Part shown: positions 21,651 through 47,639 of the stretch, one piece after another
Numbering within the stretch: the first letter of the stretch is position 1
Layout of the letters: every line of letters starts with the position of its first letter
Assembly: GCA_009746045.1 (NCBI GenBank)
Contig: RPFO01000276.1
Span: 736,477 to 800,476 of the forward strand
Reading direction: 5' to 3'
Length of the DNA: 64,000 nt
From: Mesostigma viride
Lineage: Eukaryota; Streptophyta; Mesostigmatophyceae; Mesostigmatales; Mesostigmataceae
Notes under the pieces: model-generated
Seen by the model: the letters and a program-made list of their open reading frames with translations, nothing else
Told to the model about the DNA's origin: nothing
Databases searched by the model: none
Position numbers and translations under genes: made by a program

Positions 21651-21666
21651 AGCCGAGTTCCTAGTG

Positions 21667-21677
21667 TTGTCTCCTTG
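21667..21677 (+). mobile_element. CTCCTTG-family retroposon, right part
   Basis: ttgtctccttg continues the copy that starts at 17475; the CACTA element sits between the halves. Confidence 0.6.
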
Positions 21678-21876
21678 ATGTTCGGTACATTCCCAGGAGA
21701 CCCGAACACGAACACGAACATGTACTGTTTAGGATTAAGTGACCCGAACCCGAACCCGAACCCAAACATTACCCGAACATTTTACCGAACACGAACAATT
21801 CATTAAATACATTAAAATAAGTGATAAATTACTATACATAGTTTGTTGTCACTTTTCATAATGCGCAAAATATTAA

Positions 21877-23578
21877 CCCCTAAATGGTCTTGCTGCCGAT
21901 TTTCCGCCAAAAAGTGACTTACAGCCGATTTGTCGGCACCTACTCGGGGGACCAGTTTGCGAGAATACTATTGGGAATTAGGAAACGTTTAGCTGAGAAG
22001 AATGAAAGTTTATAAGTTTCTCCAGAACATGATACTAGGGTTTGCTATATTTTGACCAAGTTTAACAGGTGTTCCAGACCGTCAAAGTACAAGGGGTCAG
22101 GGTACTTTTTCACGTACAACGTGCATTCCGGAAAACGACGACCTGGCCATGGCGGCTTGCGCCCACGCATGGCATTTACGTTTGCGTTCGAATTTTCTGG
22201 CCAAACTTAGGATATTGATTTTATACGTCCTAAAGATCATACAGGCCAATTTTTGGTTCGCGGGAATGCCATTTGATAGGTGTCGGCAGCGTTCTTGCTG
22301 GAAAAAACTGCGATCAGGCCGGACGATAGAAACGTTGACAGCAATACCTTTCCGGCGTATTTCAAAGGATATATCGGTTTCTTTGTACTTTTTATGATAC
22401 ATATTAGTCGTAAACGTGCAAGGGTGGCCAGAAATCGCCGAATCCAGCGACCATGCTGCACAACTTTGGTGTGCCGAAATGCGCCATTTTGCGGCCACCG
22501 CCTGGGCCAAGGTAACGCCATCCATGCCTGGTAAAGCTTAAGCATCGTTTTCCTATCGATGTTTGACGTTTATATATACGTTCTAGCTTGTGTAGCACAT
22601 TCTTTTTGCATTATTCATGCTCTTTCTTGACCCTGGCCTGGCCCCTTTCTAAAACACCCTTCTTAGATGCTTCCCTCAGTCAGTTGACCTGCCACAGGGT
22701 GATGGTGATAAGTTTTAGAGGCTGTATGGGTTTGAATACCTCCATATATGTTTGTTATACATTTCCCACACACATATTGCATGAGTGTGAGGCAGTTGGC
22801 TGGTCTCTGTGGCATCATCAAGCATGTAACCGGTGAGTAGAAGCTTCCCATTGTCAGCATGTGCCACCAGGTGTGCTGGCCATCACCTGGAAAGCTATAG
22901 CAGCTTAGGCCTAGTTTATCCTTGCTAGGGCAGGCTGAAATAGGCTTAAAATCACTAGTTTGTTGGTGGCTGCCTCCTAGAATGCATGCCTTGCGTAGGG
23001 TATCCGTACCACGTTACCTACGTGCATGGACAAGGTGGCACCTGCACATAGCTGCCATGTAAGGGCAGTGTGATGATGCAGTTATGTTTCCCCATCATTG
23101 TGGAAGGGAAATGTATTGTTTGGCATGGTTGGGGGCCATATAAGTAGGTATTAGTAGGTAGTATGCCCACTCCTACCCCCTTGGTTGCTTTTTACCAACG
23201 GTACCCCTATGGGCTGTACTGGATGTAACTGCTGGTATACCCACCCAAATGATGACCCCAATGGCTCAAACTAGTGTTCAGCAACTAATTGTTTATCATC
23301 CCTGAAGTGGTAGGTGCCTAGCTCTTACAACATAATTCAAAATGCACATTCTACCAAAAATGAAAACGCTCGTCTTGACCCCCCTGACTTTGACGGCAGT
23401 TATACATGGCCTACGATGAATATATGTGAGGTTGTGATATATCATGGCTTAGGGCAACTCATGGACATGCTTGCCCCCCAAGGACAGCCATTGGATATTG
23501 CTAGGTTGTACAGGGGCTGGTTTACAAAATAGGTGAGTTACTGCCGCTTTATCGGCAGCATTTCCGCCCATTTAGGGG
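21877..23578. mobile_element. TTAA-flanked non-autonomous DNA element, copy B (piggyBac-like)
   Basis: Ends are CCCCTAAATGG and its inverse CCATTTAGGGG, immediately outside of which are TTAA at 21873-21876 and 23579-23582. Subterminal CTGCCGAT/ATCGGCAG and TTTCCGCC/GGCGGAAA sites follow. CCC-ends at TTAA are typical of piggyBac. No ORF of note. The interior (22080-22890) is related to 8370-9210 of copy A: shared cctgggccaaggtaacgcca, ttcttgctggaaaaaactgcga and ccatggcggct. The lengths are almost equal (1702 and 1718 bp). Confidence 0.75.
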
Positions 23579-23759
23579 TTAATAATGATTACGTAATCAT
23601 TACCTAAACTAGTCCGGTCGTGCTTAGACAATTCTACTACCGTACAACAGCTTTGCTCTTGCCAGCGTGTCGGCTGACTAATCTAGGCCGCTTTTTCATC
23701 AGAGAAGCGTTGCCGAGTCGGATCACTGGATGGTACTACAAGGATTCCGCCAGAAAATG

Positions 23760-23952
23760 TTCCGTACCGGGTCAGAGGCGAACATGCATGTTCGCCCGGT
23801 TCCCAGGGTGACCCGAATACGGACACGAACATGTTCTGTAAGTTTCCAGGTGACCCGAACCCGAATAGCACATGTTCGGCCGAACATTTTTGCCGACCCG
23901 AACACCGCACATGTTCGGTATTCGCCCGAACATGTCCGTGTTCGGTATGCGG
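23760..23952. repeat. Right subterminal CCCGAACACGAACATGTTC repeats of the hAT-like element
   Basis: Alternating direct and inverted gacccgaac, acgaacatgttc and catgttcggt motifs just inside the right TIR. The same motifs are inside the left TIR (17410-17475) and next to the CACTA insertion (21690-21800). Confidence 0.7.
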
Positions 23953-24101
23953 CGGATGTGCCAGCCCTTAGTACTGAAACGTGAAGACATGGTTGCCAGA
24001 TGGCATGCAAAGTTACATTGATAATTCATTCATTAATTCACGCGCCTCCGTTGGCGAAGTCTAAGAACAGGGATGAGTCATGCATAGAGCTTGGAATTGT
24101 G

Positions 24102-26093
24102 CACGAATTCCCTACGAGAATGGCTGACGGCGGTATGGCTGACGGCGGAGTTCAGATCTTTTGCGTCTGAGCCCCAAATTCGGTCAGACCACTTGCATTC
24201 GATGCGCCTTTCTAAGACGCACTTGCCAGTATAAACGGTTACGGCTGCCACGCAGTATAGACAAAGTTACGCACGTGACCAGCTATGACGACTACCAAAG
24301 CAAAACGAGGGCTGGAAAAGGAGCTGGCACAGCTTCCCAGCGCCCAGCCCAACCCTCTCGCCCTCGCCATTGTTCAGCCGCCAGGCTTACCCGCCAACCA
24401 GCCGTCTGGGCCTGCCAACCCACCGCCAGCAAACCCATCGCCCAGCGCCTCGCCCGAGCCCAAGAAACCCTGCCACGAACCCAAATGGCGAAAGTACCTA
24501 CCAGATTACGAAAGCTTTTCTTTCACCCACTGGCTGGAACTGACCAAAGACGAATGCGCCGAAATAGTGCGTTTCTTATCACAGGAACGCAAGCTCCATG
24601 GGGCCGTAGGGCCCATCCCCGCCGACGACCTGGAGAGGTTCCTTGCCAGGCCAGAGCTCAACCACCGCATCGCCATCATGTGCAGCTACTTCCAGCTACC
24701 TATGAGCAGAATTGTCGCCAGGATCCGCACCCCAGCCCGCGCGGCCGACAGCCACATCGGCTTCCTCCCTCTGCAAGGATGACATCCGAGCAGTGCTGGA
24801 GGAGCACGTGACCTGGCCGTTGGCCGAGAAGCTGACCTCGCTGAACACGACGCTCAACACGGTGGAAGCCCGGGTCTCCAACGTGGAAACCAAGGTCGTC
24901 CACAAGCTACAACCCCAGTTCACGGCGCTACACACCGCGGCGCAGGCTTCGGAAACGCATGCTGCACTTGTCTCTCGCCTTAACCAGGTGGAGGGCAAGT
25001 GTGGCGTGCTCCTGAAGAAGCTTGAGGCCATCACCGCCCACACCGAGGCCCTGGCCACACAGGTCCCCAAGATAGCGGAGCAGACGGCCACCATTGCATC
25101 CCAGCCACCCCGGCAGGATGCTGGCGACCTCCCGCCGCTCTCCTACGCGGACCTGCTGCGGTCAGCGACCGCCTCCACCACCGACGCCATCGCCACAAAG
25201 CTCCAGGAGCTGGAGGACCACCGCCAGGCCCAGCAACGGGAGGTCACCGACCGCGCTCGCCGCGAGTGCCGAGTGGTGCTACGTGTCGCTTCCCCCAGAA
25301 GCCAGGTGAGACGTCAACCTCTCTTGCTGACGAGCTCAAGAACCAGCTTCTTACCCTCATGGGCCTGGTAGGTGAGGTAGAACTGCGTGGGTGCCACCGC
25401 CTTCCCCACTCACGGGACAAGGCGGCTCCCCCACCAGTCCTACTCACCTTCCCCTCCCCTGAGGATAAGCAGCGGTTCCTCTCTCGTCGCAAGCGGTTGC
25501 ACGACCTCACCTGGACGCTGGATGACGACCTCACCCCCGCTCAGCAACAGCAGCGACGCGACCTGTGGCCGGAATACCTCCGCCATAAGCAGGACCCCCA
25601 GAAGCCCAAGGTGTACTGGAGGGGCGGGGACCTGATGATCAACCACAAGATGTGGACGCCCCCAGCGGGCTAGAATAGCAATAGCCCTAGCTTGTAACCA
25701 TTGGCGTCACTGCCGCTAAGGCAGCCATGCCTAGAATGTTGCCTAGCTGTGCCAACACACCTAGTCACGTGCCGCCAACGCACGGTACACAACCAGCCAT
25801 AGCCTTAGCCTAGTCCTAGTACAGCCATGCTACGCCCTGGCTATGTTCAGATTACTTGCCCACGCTCCTTGCTATGATATGCTCACATGGGTCTTATTGC
25901 ACCCACAGTTTGCCGGATCGTTAGCCTGTCCTTTTAGCTAGCCGCGCCCGATTGCAGCTGTGGCATGCCTTTGGCATGAAGGAGACTGGGGGTCTCTGCC
26001 CTTTCTCCTGTAGTGCACACACAGGGATTAAAAGCACTTCGGTGCTCCGTGACTCCCCAACGGGAGCACGAGTTTAATTAATTAATTAATTAA
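24102..26093 (+). mobile_element. ORF1-only LINE-derived element (half-LINE) with 11 bp TSD
   Basis: Flanked by a perfect 11 bp duplication ttggaattgtg at 24091-24101 and 26094-26104. The 3' end has gtgctccgtgactccccaac, then gggagcac, then a TTAA tail. Inside is one L1-like ORF1 (24285-25673) and no endonuclease or reverse transcriptase. The intact flanks and 2 kb length suggest a complete unit of this design, comparable to mammalian HAL1 elements. It would have to be mobilised by another LINE's reverse transcriptase. Shorter ORF1-less relatives occur at 16710-17373, and tail-only relatives at 43880-43935 and 45424-45462. Confidence 0.75.
24285..25673 (+). pseudogene. L1-like ORF1 RNA-binding protein (two frameshifts)
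   Basis: Starts MTTTKAKRGLEKELAQ, with a proline-rich N-terminus and a WRKYLPDYESFSFTHWLEL segment. About residues 165-290 are heptad-rich (LEEHVTWPLAEKLTSLN, VEARVSNVETKVVHKL), a likely coiled coil. The C-terminal part reads SYADLLR, RECRVVLRV, LADELKNQLLTLMG, LLTFPSPEDKQRFLSR and TWTLDDDLTPAQQQQRR. This is the RRM-like plus C-terminal RNA-binding fold order of LINE-1 ORF1p. ORF1p trimers coat element RNA as a chaperone. The frame changes near 24740 and again near 25290, so this copy is broken. Relatives of its C-terminus occur at 4585-4995 and 46145-46355. Confidence 0.75.
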
Positions 26094-26104
26094 TTGGAAT
26101 TGTG

Positions 26105-26391
26105 ATTACGTGGTGGTCAGTGACCATGGGAAATGCGTGGGCCAAAAGTATGCGTTGGCCAGCGCGTCTACACCGATGATTTTGTAGACAGCTCGAAACT
26201 AGTCGTGTAGTTGCATCTAACACCGAATAATTGCAGGAATTACTAGACTGCCAGACAGCCACATACCTTTTTGCCTGCAGCTGGCGATTCGAAGCCTCTT
26301 GAGGGGCATGCACATATATTAGCTGATTATGTCAACACTATGCGACGATCGACAAAGTCATGACACCTGGTACGTGTGAACCACAGGAGTG
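26105..26391. other. Region between the half-LINE and the 3' end of DPH6
   Basis: No frame of interest. It should contain the DPH6 3' UTR and polyadenylation site (minus strand); no clear single signal was chosen. Confidence 0.35.
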
Positions 26392-42740
<16,349 letters not shown>

Positions 42741-42843
42741 GGGCAACTGCAATTCGGAATATGGAGAGTCCACGGTAATTCTAATTTGGCAACTTTGATC
42801 CCAAACTAATGCACATGCACGCTGATTGATGGCCGCCAATTTC

Positions 42844-43109
42844 CGGGCAGTGCGCGTAGACTGCCTCGAACAGTCACCACGCTATAGACTATAGACAATC
42901 GTAAACATGCGGGGGAAATATATGCATCGTGTCAAAAGTCGAGAAGTCGGCGATGGTGTATGCCTATCTCTGGGCATGTGCGCTTCGACTGCCTCGAACA
43001 GTCACGACGCTATAGAGAGTATAGACTACAGACAATCGTAAACATGCGGGGGAAATATATGCATCGTGTCAAACGTCGGGAAGTCGGCGATGGTGTATGC
43101 CTATCTCTG
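42844..43109. promoter_or_regulatory. Tandem duplication of about 130 bp just upstream of DPH6
   Basis: 42844-42972 and 42973-43109 are about 93% alike. Both contain gactgcctcgaacagtcac, acaatcgtaaacatgcgggg, gaaatatatgcatcgtgtca and agtcggcgatggtgtatgcc. The block begins about 100 bp before the DPH6 start codon, where promoter elements would be expected. A promoter role is inferred from position only. Confidence 0.55.
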
Positions 43110-43441
43110 GGCATATGCACGCGAAACGCGTGCATTCATATGAGGACGAGACGACCATAGCTGCGATTTAGGTACGCTGTAGTCGTGGCAAGGCAGTGTA
43201 AGTACGGCCCGAATATTATGGCTTGACCGTCACGTGCATGGGTGCCAAAGCGGATTAGGGTTCCCACATTGGCCGCGCCAGGGCCGCGCGTGTACCTGCA
43301 TACTGTAGTCGACCCCGAGTCCGGAATCCCGACTGTAACCAAGAGAAAAATAGCATAACTAATTAATTAATGCCTAACTCATGGTTCCTGGCATTTCTTA
43401 CTATGTATAGAACCGACATGCTCCTACTGCATACCAACGCA

Positions 43442-43596
43442 GGGCATCCCTTACTATACAACATGCTCCACACATTTCCATCTCCATTCATATTCATCAT
43501 CCTGAACGACTCGAAAACGCGGACAAGGTAACGATAGGCTCGAGCTACCATGGTCCGGCTTCTCCCGATTTCTGGCCTGCGCTGGTTGTCTCCTTG
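43442..43596 (+). mobile_element. CTCCTTG-family short retroposon with 24 bp TSD
   Basis: The 155 bp insert is bracketed by a perfect 24 bp direct repeat at 43418-43441 and 43597-43620 (beginning atgctcctactgcataccaa). It shares 120 bp with 20316-20441 and the fixed 3' end ttgtctccttg with the other copies. A long TSD and fixed 3' end identify it as a retroposon, SINE-like in size. A weak TTTTCGAGTC on the minus strand resembles a B-box, but in the opposite orientation. No poly-A tail. Confidence 0.7.
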
Positions 43597-43620
43597 ATGC
43601 TCCTACTGCATACCAACGCA

Positions 43621-43690
43621 AGCCGTAAATCCGGACTACAACCAACGCAGGCCAGTAATCCGGAAGAATCCGGACTGACCATTACCGACT
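43621..43690 (-). repeat. Inverted partial copy of the CTCCTTG-family 3' half
   Basis: tccggactacaaccaacgca and ggccagtaatccgg are an imperfect inverse of the preceding ccggcttctcccgatttc/tggcctgcgctggttg. With 43545-43596 this makes a foldback of about 110 bp. Confidence 0.5.
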
Positions 43691-43859
43691 GGTATGAGCT
43701 CGCGGAGCCTGCGGTTGTTATAATGATCTACTGTGGGCGGGTCCTAGGAAATATAAAAAGCATGGTAGGCATAGTTTGCGGGCAAGATTAGCTCGAGGCC
43801 TCACTTGAGGCCCATATTTTAGACTAGCTGTGGACATACATGTACATATTGACGTCTTG

Positions 43860-43936
43860 GGGAGCCGACGTCCACTACATCTTAAACTGGGGAATTCAGT
43901 GCTAGTCCGTGGTCCCCCAACGGGAACACGAGACTA
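43860..43936 (+). mobile_element. LINE 3' end fragment (half-LINE family), no tail
   Basis: gtgctagtccgtggtccccc and aacgggaacacgag match the 3' hairpin region of the half-LINE at 26040-26075. No TTAA tail follows. Confidence 0.5.
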
Positions 43937-43939
43937 AGA

Positions 43940-44560
43940 TCTTATCCGCGTTTGTCGAGTCGTTCAGTCTTGATCATAATGGCTAAATGAACAGAAGATA
44001 AGGAGGTGGATATGTGTAGCCGTAGACGTTAAAAAGCACATGCATGGCTGGCTAACGTTTATCGAGACGTAGTAGATGGCTCAGCTAAAAACAGCCTCGC
44101 GCGATTATCTGAGGGTGCAGTTGTTCCTCTGAGCGGCCAGGAGTGTCCAGTTGTAAGCACCACTTTGACTGCTGCGATCGCTCTCATGCCGAGTAATCAC
44201 CCTCGAGGGTCAATGGAAATAACTCCGAAGAACGACCTTCGATCATCCTGCCGGACTACATGACGTGAGGGATGCCTTCATACTATCTAGAAGAAAAACG
44301 GCAAATAAATCATACTTGGGTCAAGAAAAAGCTGCTTAGATGAACATGAGACAACCAGCATTATCATTTATTAGTGGGGAGGTTCTACAACCCAAATCTT
44401 GACCACTGCCTTTTACTGAGTAGCAACATGCCGACGGGGTAGTTTGAGGAAATCGCCATTTGTACGGCAAGTACATAGGAACTACACAATTTTTTTAAAA
44501 GGCCCTTTGTGAATGTGTGTATGTTTTCCCTCTTTTCCTTTTTAGTTTTGGTAGTTTTTT
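43940..44560. other. Intergenic sequence, no gene recognised
   Basis: A segment near 44110-44200 (cggccaggagtgtccagttg, ctgctgcgatcgctc) resembles 19495-19550 inside the CACTA element (gccgggagtgtctagtggtg, ctgcgatcgctttc). Nothing else was found. Confidence 0.35.
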
Positions 44561-44577
44561 TTTTTTTTTTTGGTTGT

Positions 44578-44872
44578 TGTTCTTGTTGTTGTTCTTGTTG
44601 TTGTTCTTGTTCTTGTTCTCATTGTTGTTCTTGTTCTTGTTCTTGTTCTTGTTCTTGTTCTTGTTCTTGTTCTTGTTCTTGTTCTTGTTCTTGTTCTTGT
44701 TTTTGTTTTTGTTTTTGTTTTTGTTTTTGTTTTTGTTTTTGTTTTTGTTTTTGTTTTTGTTTTTGTTTTTGTTTTTGTTTTTGTTTTTGTTTTTGTTTTT
44801 GTTTTTGTTTTTGTTTTTGTTTTTGTTTTTGTTTTTGTTTTTGTTTTTGTTTTTGTTTTTGTTTTTGTTTTT
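44578..44872. repeat. (TTGTTC)n followed by (TTGTTT)n hexanucleotide array
   Basis: Irregular start of tgttgttcttgt, then about 12 TTGTTC units (to about 44700), then about 28 nearly perfect TTGTTT units. The switch is one C-to-T change. Long LFLFLF and FCFCFC frames are artefacts. Confidence 0.95.
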
Positions 44873-45084
44873 AATTACAACTTGTGTGTCTGTATGTGTG
44901 TGTATGCATGTAAATGTGTTTTCCCTATAAGCCTTTCTTGTTAAACCCTCTGTCTCCCTTCATGCAGACCTCTTCCTCCAGATAGCCACGCGGCTCCCGC
45001 AGCCTTCACGTCTTTCGTCTCATACAACTACCCTAGTCCTTCCACGTTGGATCCCCATGCGTCCAGGCAGGCATAGCTAGTTGC

Positions 45085-45423
45085 ATGTCTCACTTATAAC
45101 ATAGGTCGTTAGAGTCATTGTATAAGGGTATGCCTCGCATTGCGGACGAGATAAGGCAGCGTAGGACGGATACCATTCGTAGGACATCTTGCTCGCACCA
45201 GTCAGGTAGACACCGGGCCCTCAGTCTGGCCGGCCCCCAGCGGCTTGGCCATGCAGCCAGGGCGGCATATCGATCCTGACCTGGCCTGGCCCCGGCCAAG
45301 AAGGACATTCCTATAGAAAGATTGGTAAACCTGCCATGATGAACTATACTCAGCAGCTGGCCGACCTAGTGGTCCCAGCCCAGTTTGAACACCGCATTTC
45401 CTCCCCCCATTCATTAATTAATT
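45085..45423 (+). pseudogene. RTE-like LINE, C-terminal ORF fragment
   Basis: The plus-strand reading contains GMPRIADEIRQRRTD and related sequence matching, in inverse position, 61850-62060 of the second RTE-like LINE and, more distantly, 15120-15300 of the first. Stops interrupt it. It ends in cattcattaattaatt. Confidence 0.55.
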
Positions 45424-45462
45424 AATTAGACTCGTGCTCCCGTTGGGGAGTCACGGAGCATT
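45424..45462 (-). mobile_element. Half-LINE family tail, minus orientation
   Basis: ttaattaatt followed by agactcgtgctcccgttggg and gagtcacggagca is the exact inverse of the half-LINE 3' hairpin and TTAA tail (26040-26093). Confidence 0.6.
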
Positions 45463-45705
45463 AACCCCGATGGGTGGAGGGATGGGTGCAAACAGTCCTA
45501 CCGGTCTAATCTATCTACATCAGCTACCTACGACATCTATCTAACAGCATCCTCCCCCCATGGATGACGCCAAGCTCTGCCAATCTATTATAATGGGACT
45601 CCCCATGGATGATGCATTAAGAATTTAATAGCCAATTCTGATTAAGAATTTAGCTCTGCCTACGCAGAGAGTCACTCTTCTCTGCTGAGAAGCCATGCCC
45701 TAGCT

Positions 45706-46372
45706 ATTGAATTGAATTGAATTGAATTGAATTGTAACATAACTCCGTTGGGAGTATATGTAGCACATAGCCCTTGAGAGGGGGGCATATGGCCTATCAT
45801 ACATCCTATAAGCTACAGCTTCCTGCAAGGGTGGGGATGTAAAGGACCCTTGCTCTAGGTGCACCAGGGCACTTGCATCCCCATGATCTTCAAGCTATGC
45901 CCAGCGAAGGGGGAGCCTGTCATATGGGGGGGAAGATCAGCATAGCTATACAAAAGCTAGGGCATGGCGTCTCAGCAGAGAGTTACTCCCTGCATGGGCA
46001 CTGCATAATTAAATAAAGCTAGGCATCATCTGGAGGGTGGCTCAGCATAGGCACACATGTACATGACTAAAAAGGCTAGGCCTAAGCTGGTATAGTGCCT
46101 GTAGTAGGCGGGCATGTACAAGGCCACTGTCTAACTATTCTACACTACTGCTGTATTCCCCTAGGCTGGGGCTGGAGTTGCTGGGGCCGCGGTGGTCGAG
46201 GGGGTCGCTTGCCAGGGCTTGTGGCCGACGTATAGATGGCCGCCCCCTTCCAGTACACCGGCTGGCCCGCCTTGGTCTGCCGGAGCTGGAGGTAGGTCGG
46301 CCATAGCTCCCGTCGCCGTTGTTGCTGTGCCAGGGTCATGCAAGTCGTCGTCCACGGTGAAGTGAGTATTCT
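45706..46372 (-). mobile_element. 5'-truncated ORF1-type LINE with (AATTG)n tail
   Basis: In the minus direction the tail (AATTC)n is at 45706-45735, followed inward by the tactccgttgggag-type hairpin. About 300 bp here is nearly identical, inverted, to 6873-7181. Then a broken ORF1 C-terminus lies at 46145-46355 ([29 protein letters not shown]). This copy links the short 3' ends to an ORF1-coding family. Confidence 0.7.
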
Positions 46373-46439
46373 CGAGCCCTAGCTATTAGCCATAATCATC
46401 TTCCACTCCAATGATGCCAGGCCTTTCCGACACGAGAAG

Positions 46440-46632
46440 AGCTCTGATACATCATGGTGGTGCAGGAGCACTTGGTGCACCTAGAGCAGGTGTATTCTGA
46501 TTCTGATCGTAGTTAATTACACCCTGCCCTTGCAGGAAGTAGCCCAGAATGTATTAAAAGCCATATGCCCCTTCTCAGGGATATGTGCTACATGTACTCC
46601 CAACGGAGTTATGTTCTTAATTAATTAATTCC
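46440..46632 (+). mobile_element. LINE 3' end with TTAA tail
   Basis: ggtgcacctagagcaggtgt, then accctgcccttgcaggaag, then gctacatgtactcccaacgg and agttatgttcttaattaatt. Same order as 11871-12019 plus 15798-15836. Confidence 0.65.
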
Positions 46633-46694
46633 TCCATCTCTCTAGCTTGGACTGCAACTGATGTGTGCACACAGAACAAGAAGAGGTGGCAGAC

Positions 46695-47267
46695 TGTTAC
46701 GCCCTGGCTCGACTCTATCCCAAACATCTCGCCTAACCTTACCTAAACTAGTGATGAGGCACCTACCTAGGAGTGAGGAGCTATATTGGCTATAAGACCT
46801 AGGACGCGACGACGCTGCTTCTCAATGCATTCCCTTATAATACGCCATATACCGAATAAAACCAGGGTACTACGAAGGAAACAATACTACACTGCCGTGA
46901 CCCAAGCCTAAATGTGTCAATTCATTTAACACACGCCGAGTGCCATTCACGAAGGACAACTGCTGCATAAATGATCGCCGACAGGCGTGTATGCTCGGGC
47001 CGACATCGACCCTCGCCCACAGGACCAACGCACGTCCACAAGGTTCACACGCAGGATAAAAGGACCACTACTAAAGTACGCAGCGCGGCGCGACTGCACC
47101 GAACCACCATACTGTACAATTGCCACGTCACAAGGCCCGGTACCGACCGGCCAAAAGGTCCTTACTAAACGTAAGCCTAGGAAAGTCAGCGAACTGCTCC
47201 GGAATGGCTGAGGCAACAGTGACCTAATTTACGTCCGTAACAACAACAAAAGTTACGCGACGTAACA
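46695..47267 (-). repeat. 3' LTR of the Ty3 element
   Basis: Identical to 55245-55817 except for one base (aatgtgtcaa here, aatgtgttaa there). Confidence 0.95.
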
Positions 47268-47281
47268 CCTCCCCCCCCACA
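47268..47281 (-). other. Polypurine tract of the Ty3 element
   Basis: The minus strand reads TGTGGGGGGGGAGG immediately before the 3' LTR, the expected place and composition for plus-strand priming. Confidence 0.8.
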
Positions 47282-47639
47282 AAGGTAGGGAGCCCTCTCC
47301 CTACGCACGGGGAGGAAACCAAAGGGGTAGGAAAAACCTAATGCACCCAGCACACACCAACACAATCGATAGGCCATCCAAGATACAAAGCACCAATAGT
47401 TCACACGGTCTCCACCACCACGCCGGGTGGTGTAGGGTTAGCCAGCACCAAGCCTGGTGGGAGGTTCCCCTAACTGCCTGGAACGGAGTCCTTGCCGGGG
47501 GGGACGGCACTGGGCAGGACACACAGAGTAAACAAATCAGTACCAAGGACCAAGAACGACCAATCAACTGGCCAGAATATGAGGGCGACTCTATATACCG
47601 GAGGGACAACACCCTCAGGTCGGGCCTAAGGCCCTCTAT

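Larger units (their letters stand above)
17498..21666 (-). mobile_element. CACTA (En/Spm) DNA transposon, complete ends
   Basis: Starts CACTAGGAACTC (17498-17509) and ends with its exact inverse GAGTTCCTAGTG (21655-21666). A 2 bp TT duplication is deduced from uninterrupted copies of the target repeat. Both subterminal zones are packed with one motif in opposite orientation: GTGAGAAA-type at 17511-17870 and TTTCTCAC-type at 21328-21650. A CACTA end plus dense subterminal repeats is diagnostic of En/Spm elements. The interior carries a minus-strand gene with a TNP2-like C-terminal region. At 4.17 kb it is short for an autonomous element and is probably defective. Confidence 0.9.
17387..23973. 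mobile_element. hAT-like element with CCCGAACACGAAC subterminal repeats (host of nested insertions)
   Basis: agggctggcacatccg at 17388-17403 is repeated as a perfect inverse at 23953-23968. The direct repeat actgaaacgt flanks both ends (17378-17387 and 23973-23982), which contains an 8 bp duplication ctgaaacg. Subterminal repeats of acccgaacccgaac/acgaacacgaacatgtt type occur at 17410-17475, 21690-21800 and 23760-23950. A TAGGGCTGGCA start, short TIR and 8 bp duplication suit the hAT superfamily. The right end has about 4 extra bases (TAGT) before the duplication. No transposase gene of its own was seen. Confidence 0.55.

Noticed and set aside
42741-42839. Upstream in-frame ATG extending DPH6 by 33 codons
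   Set aside because: Homologues start at MKVVALVSGGKDS and the extension has no conserved features.
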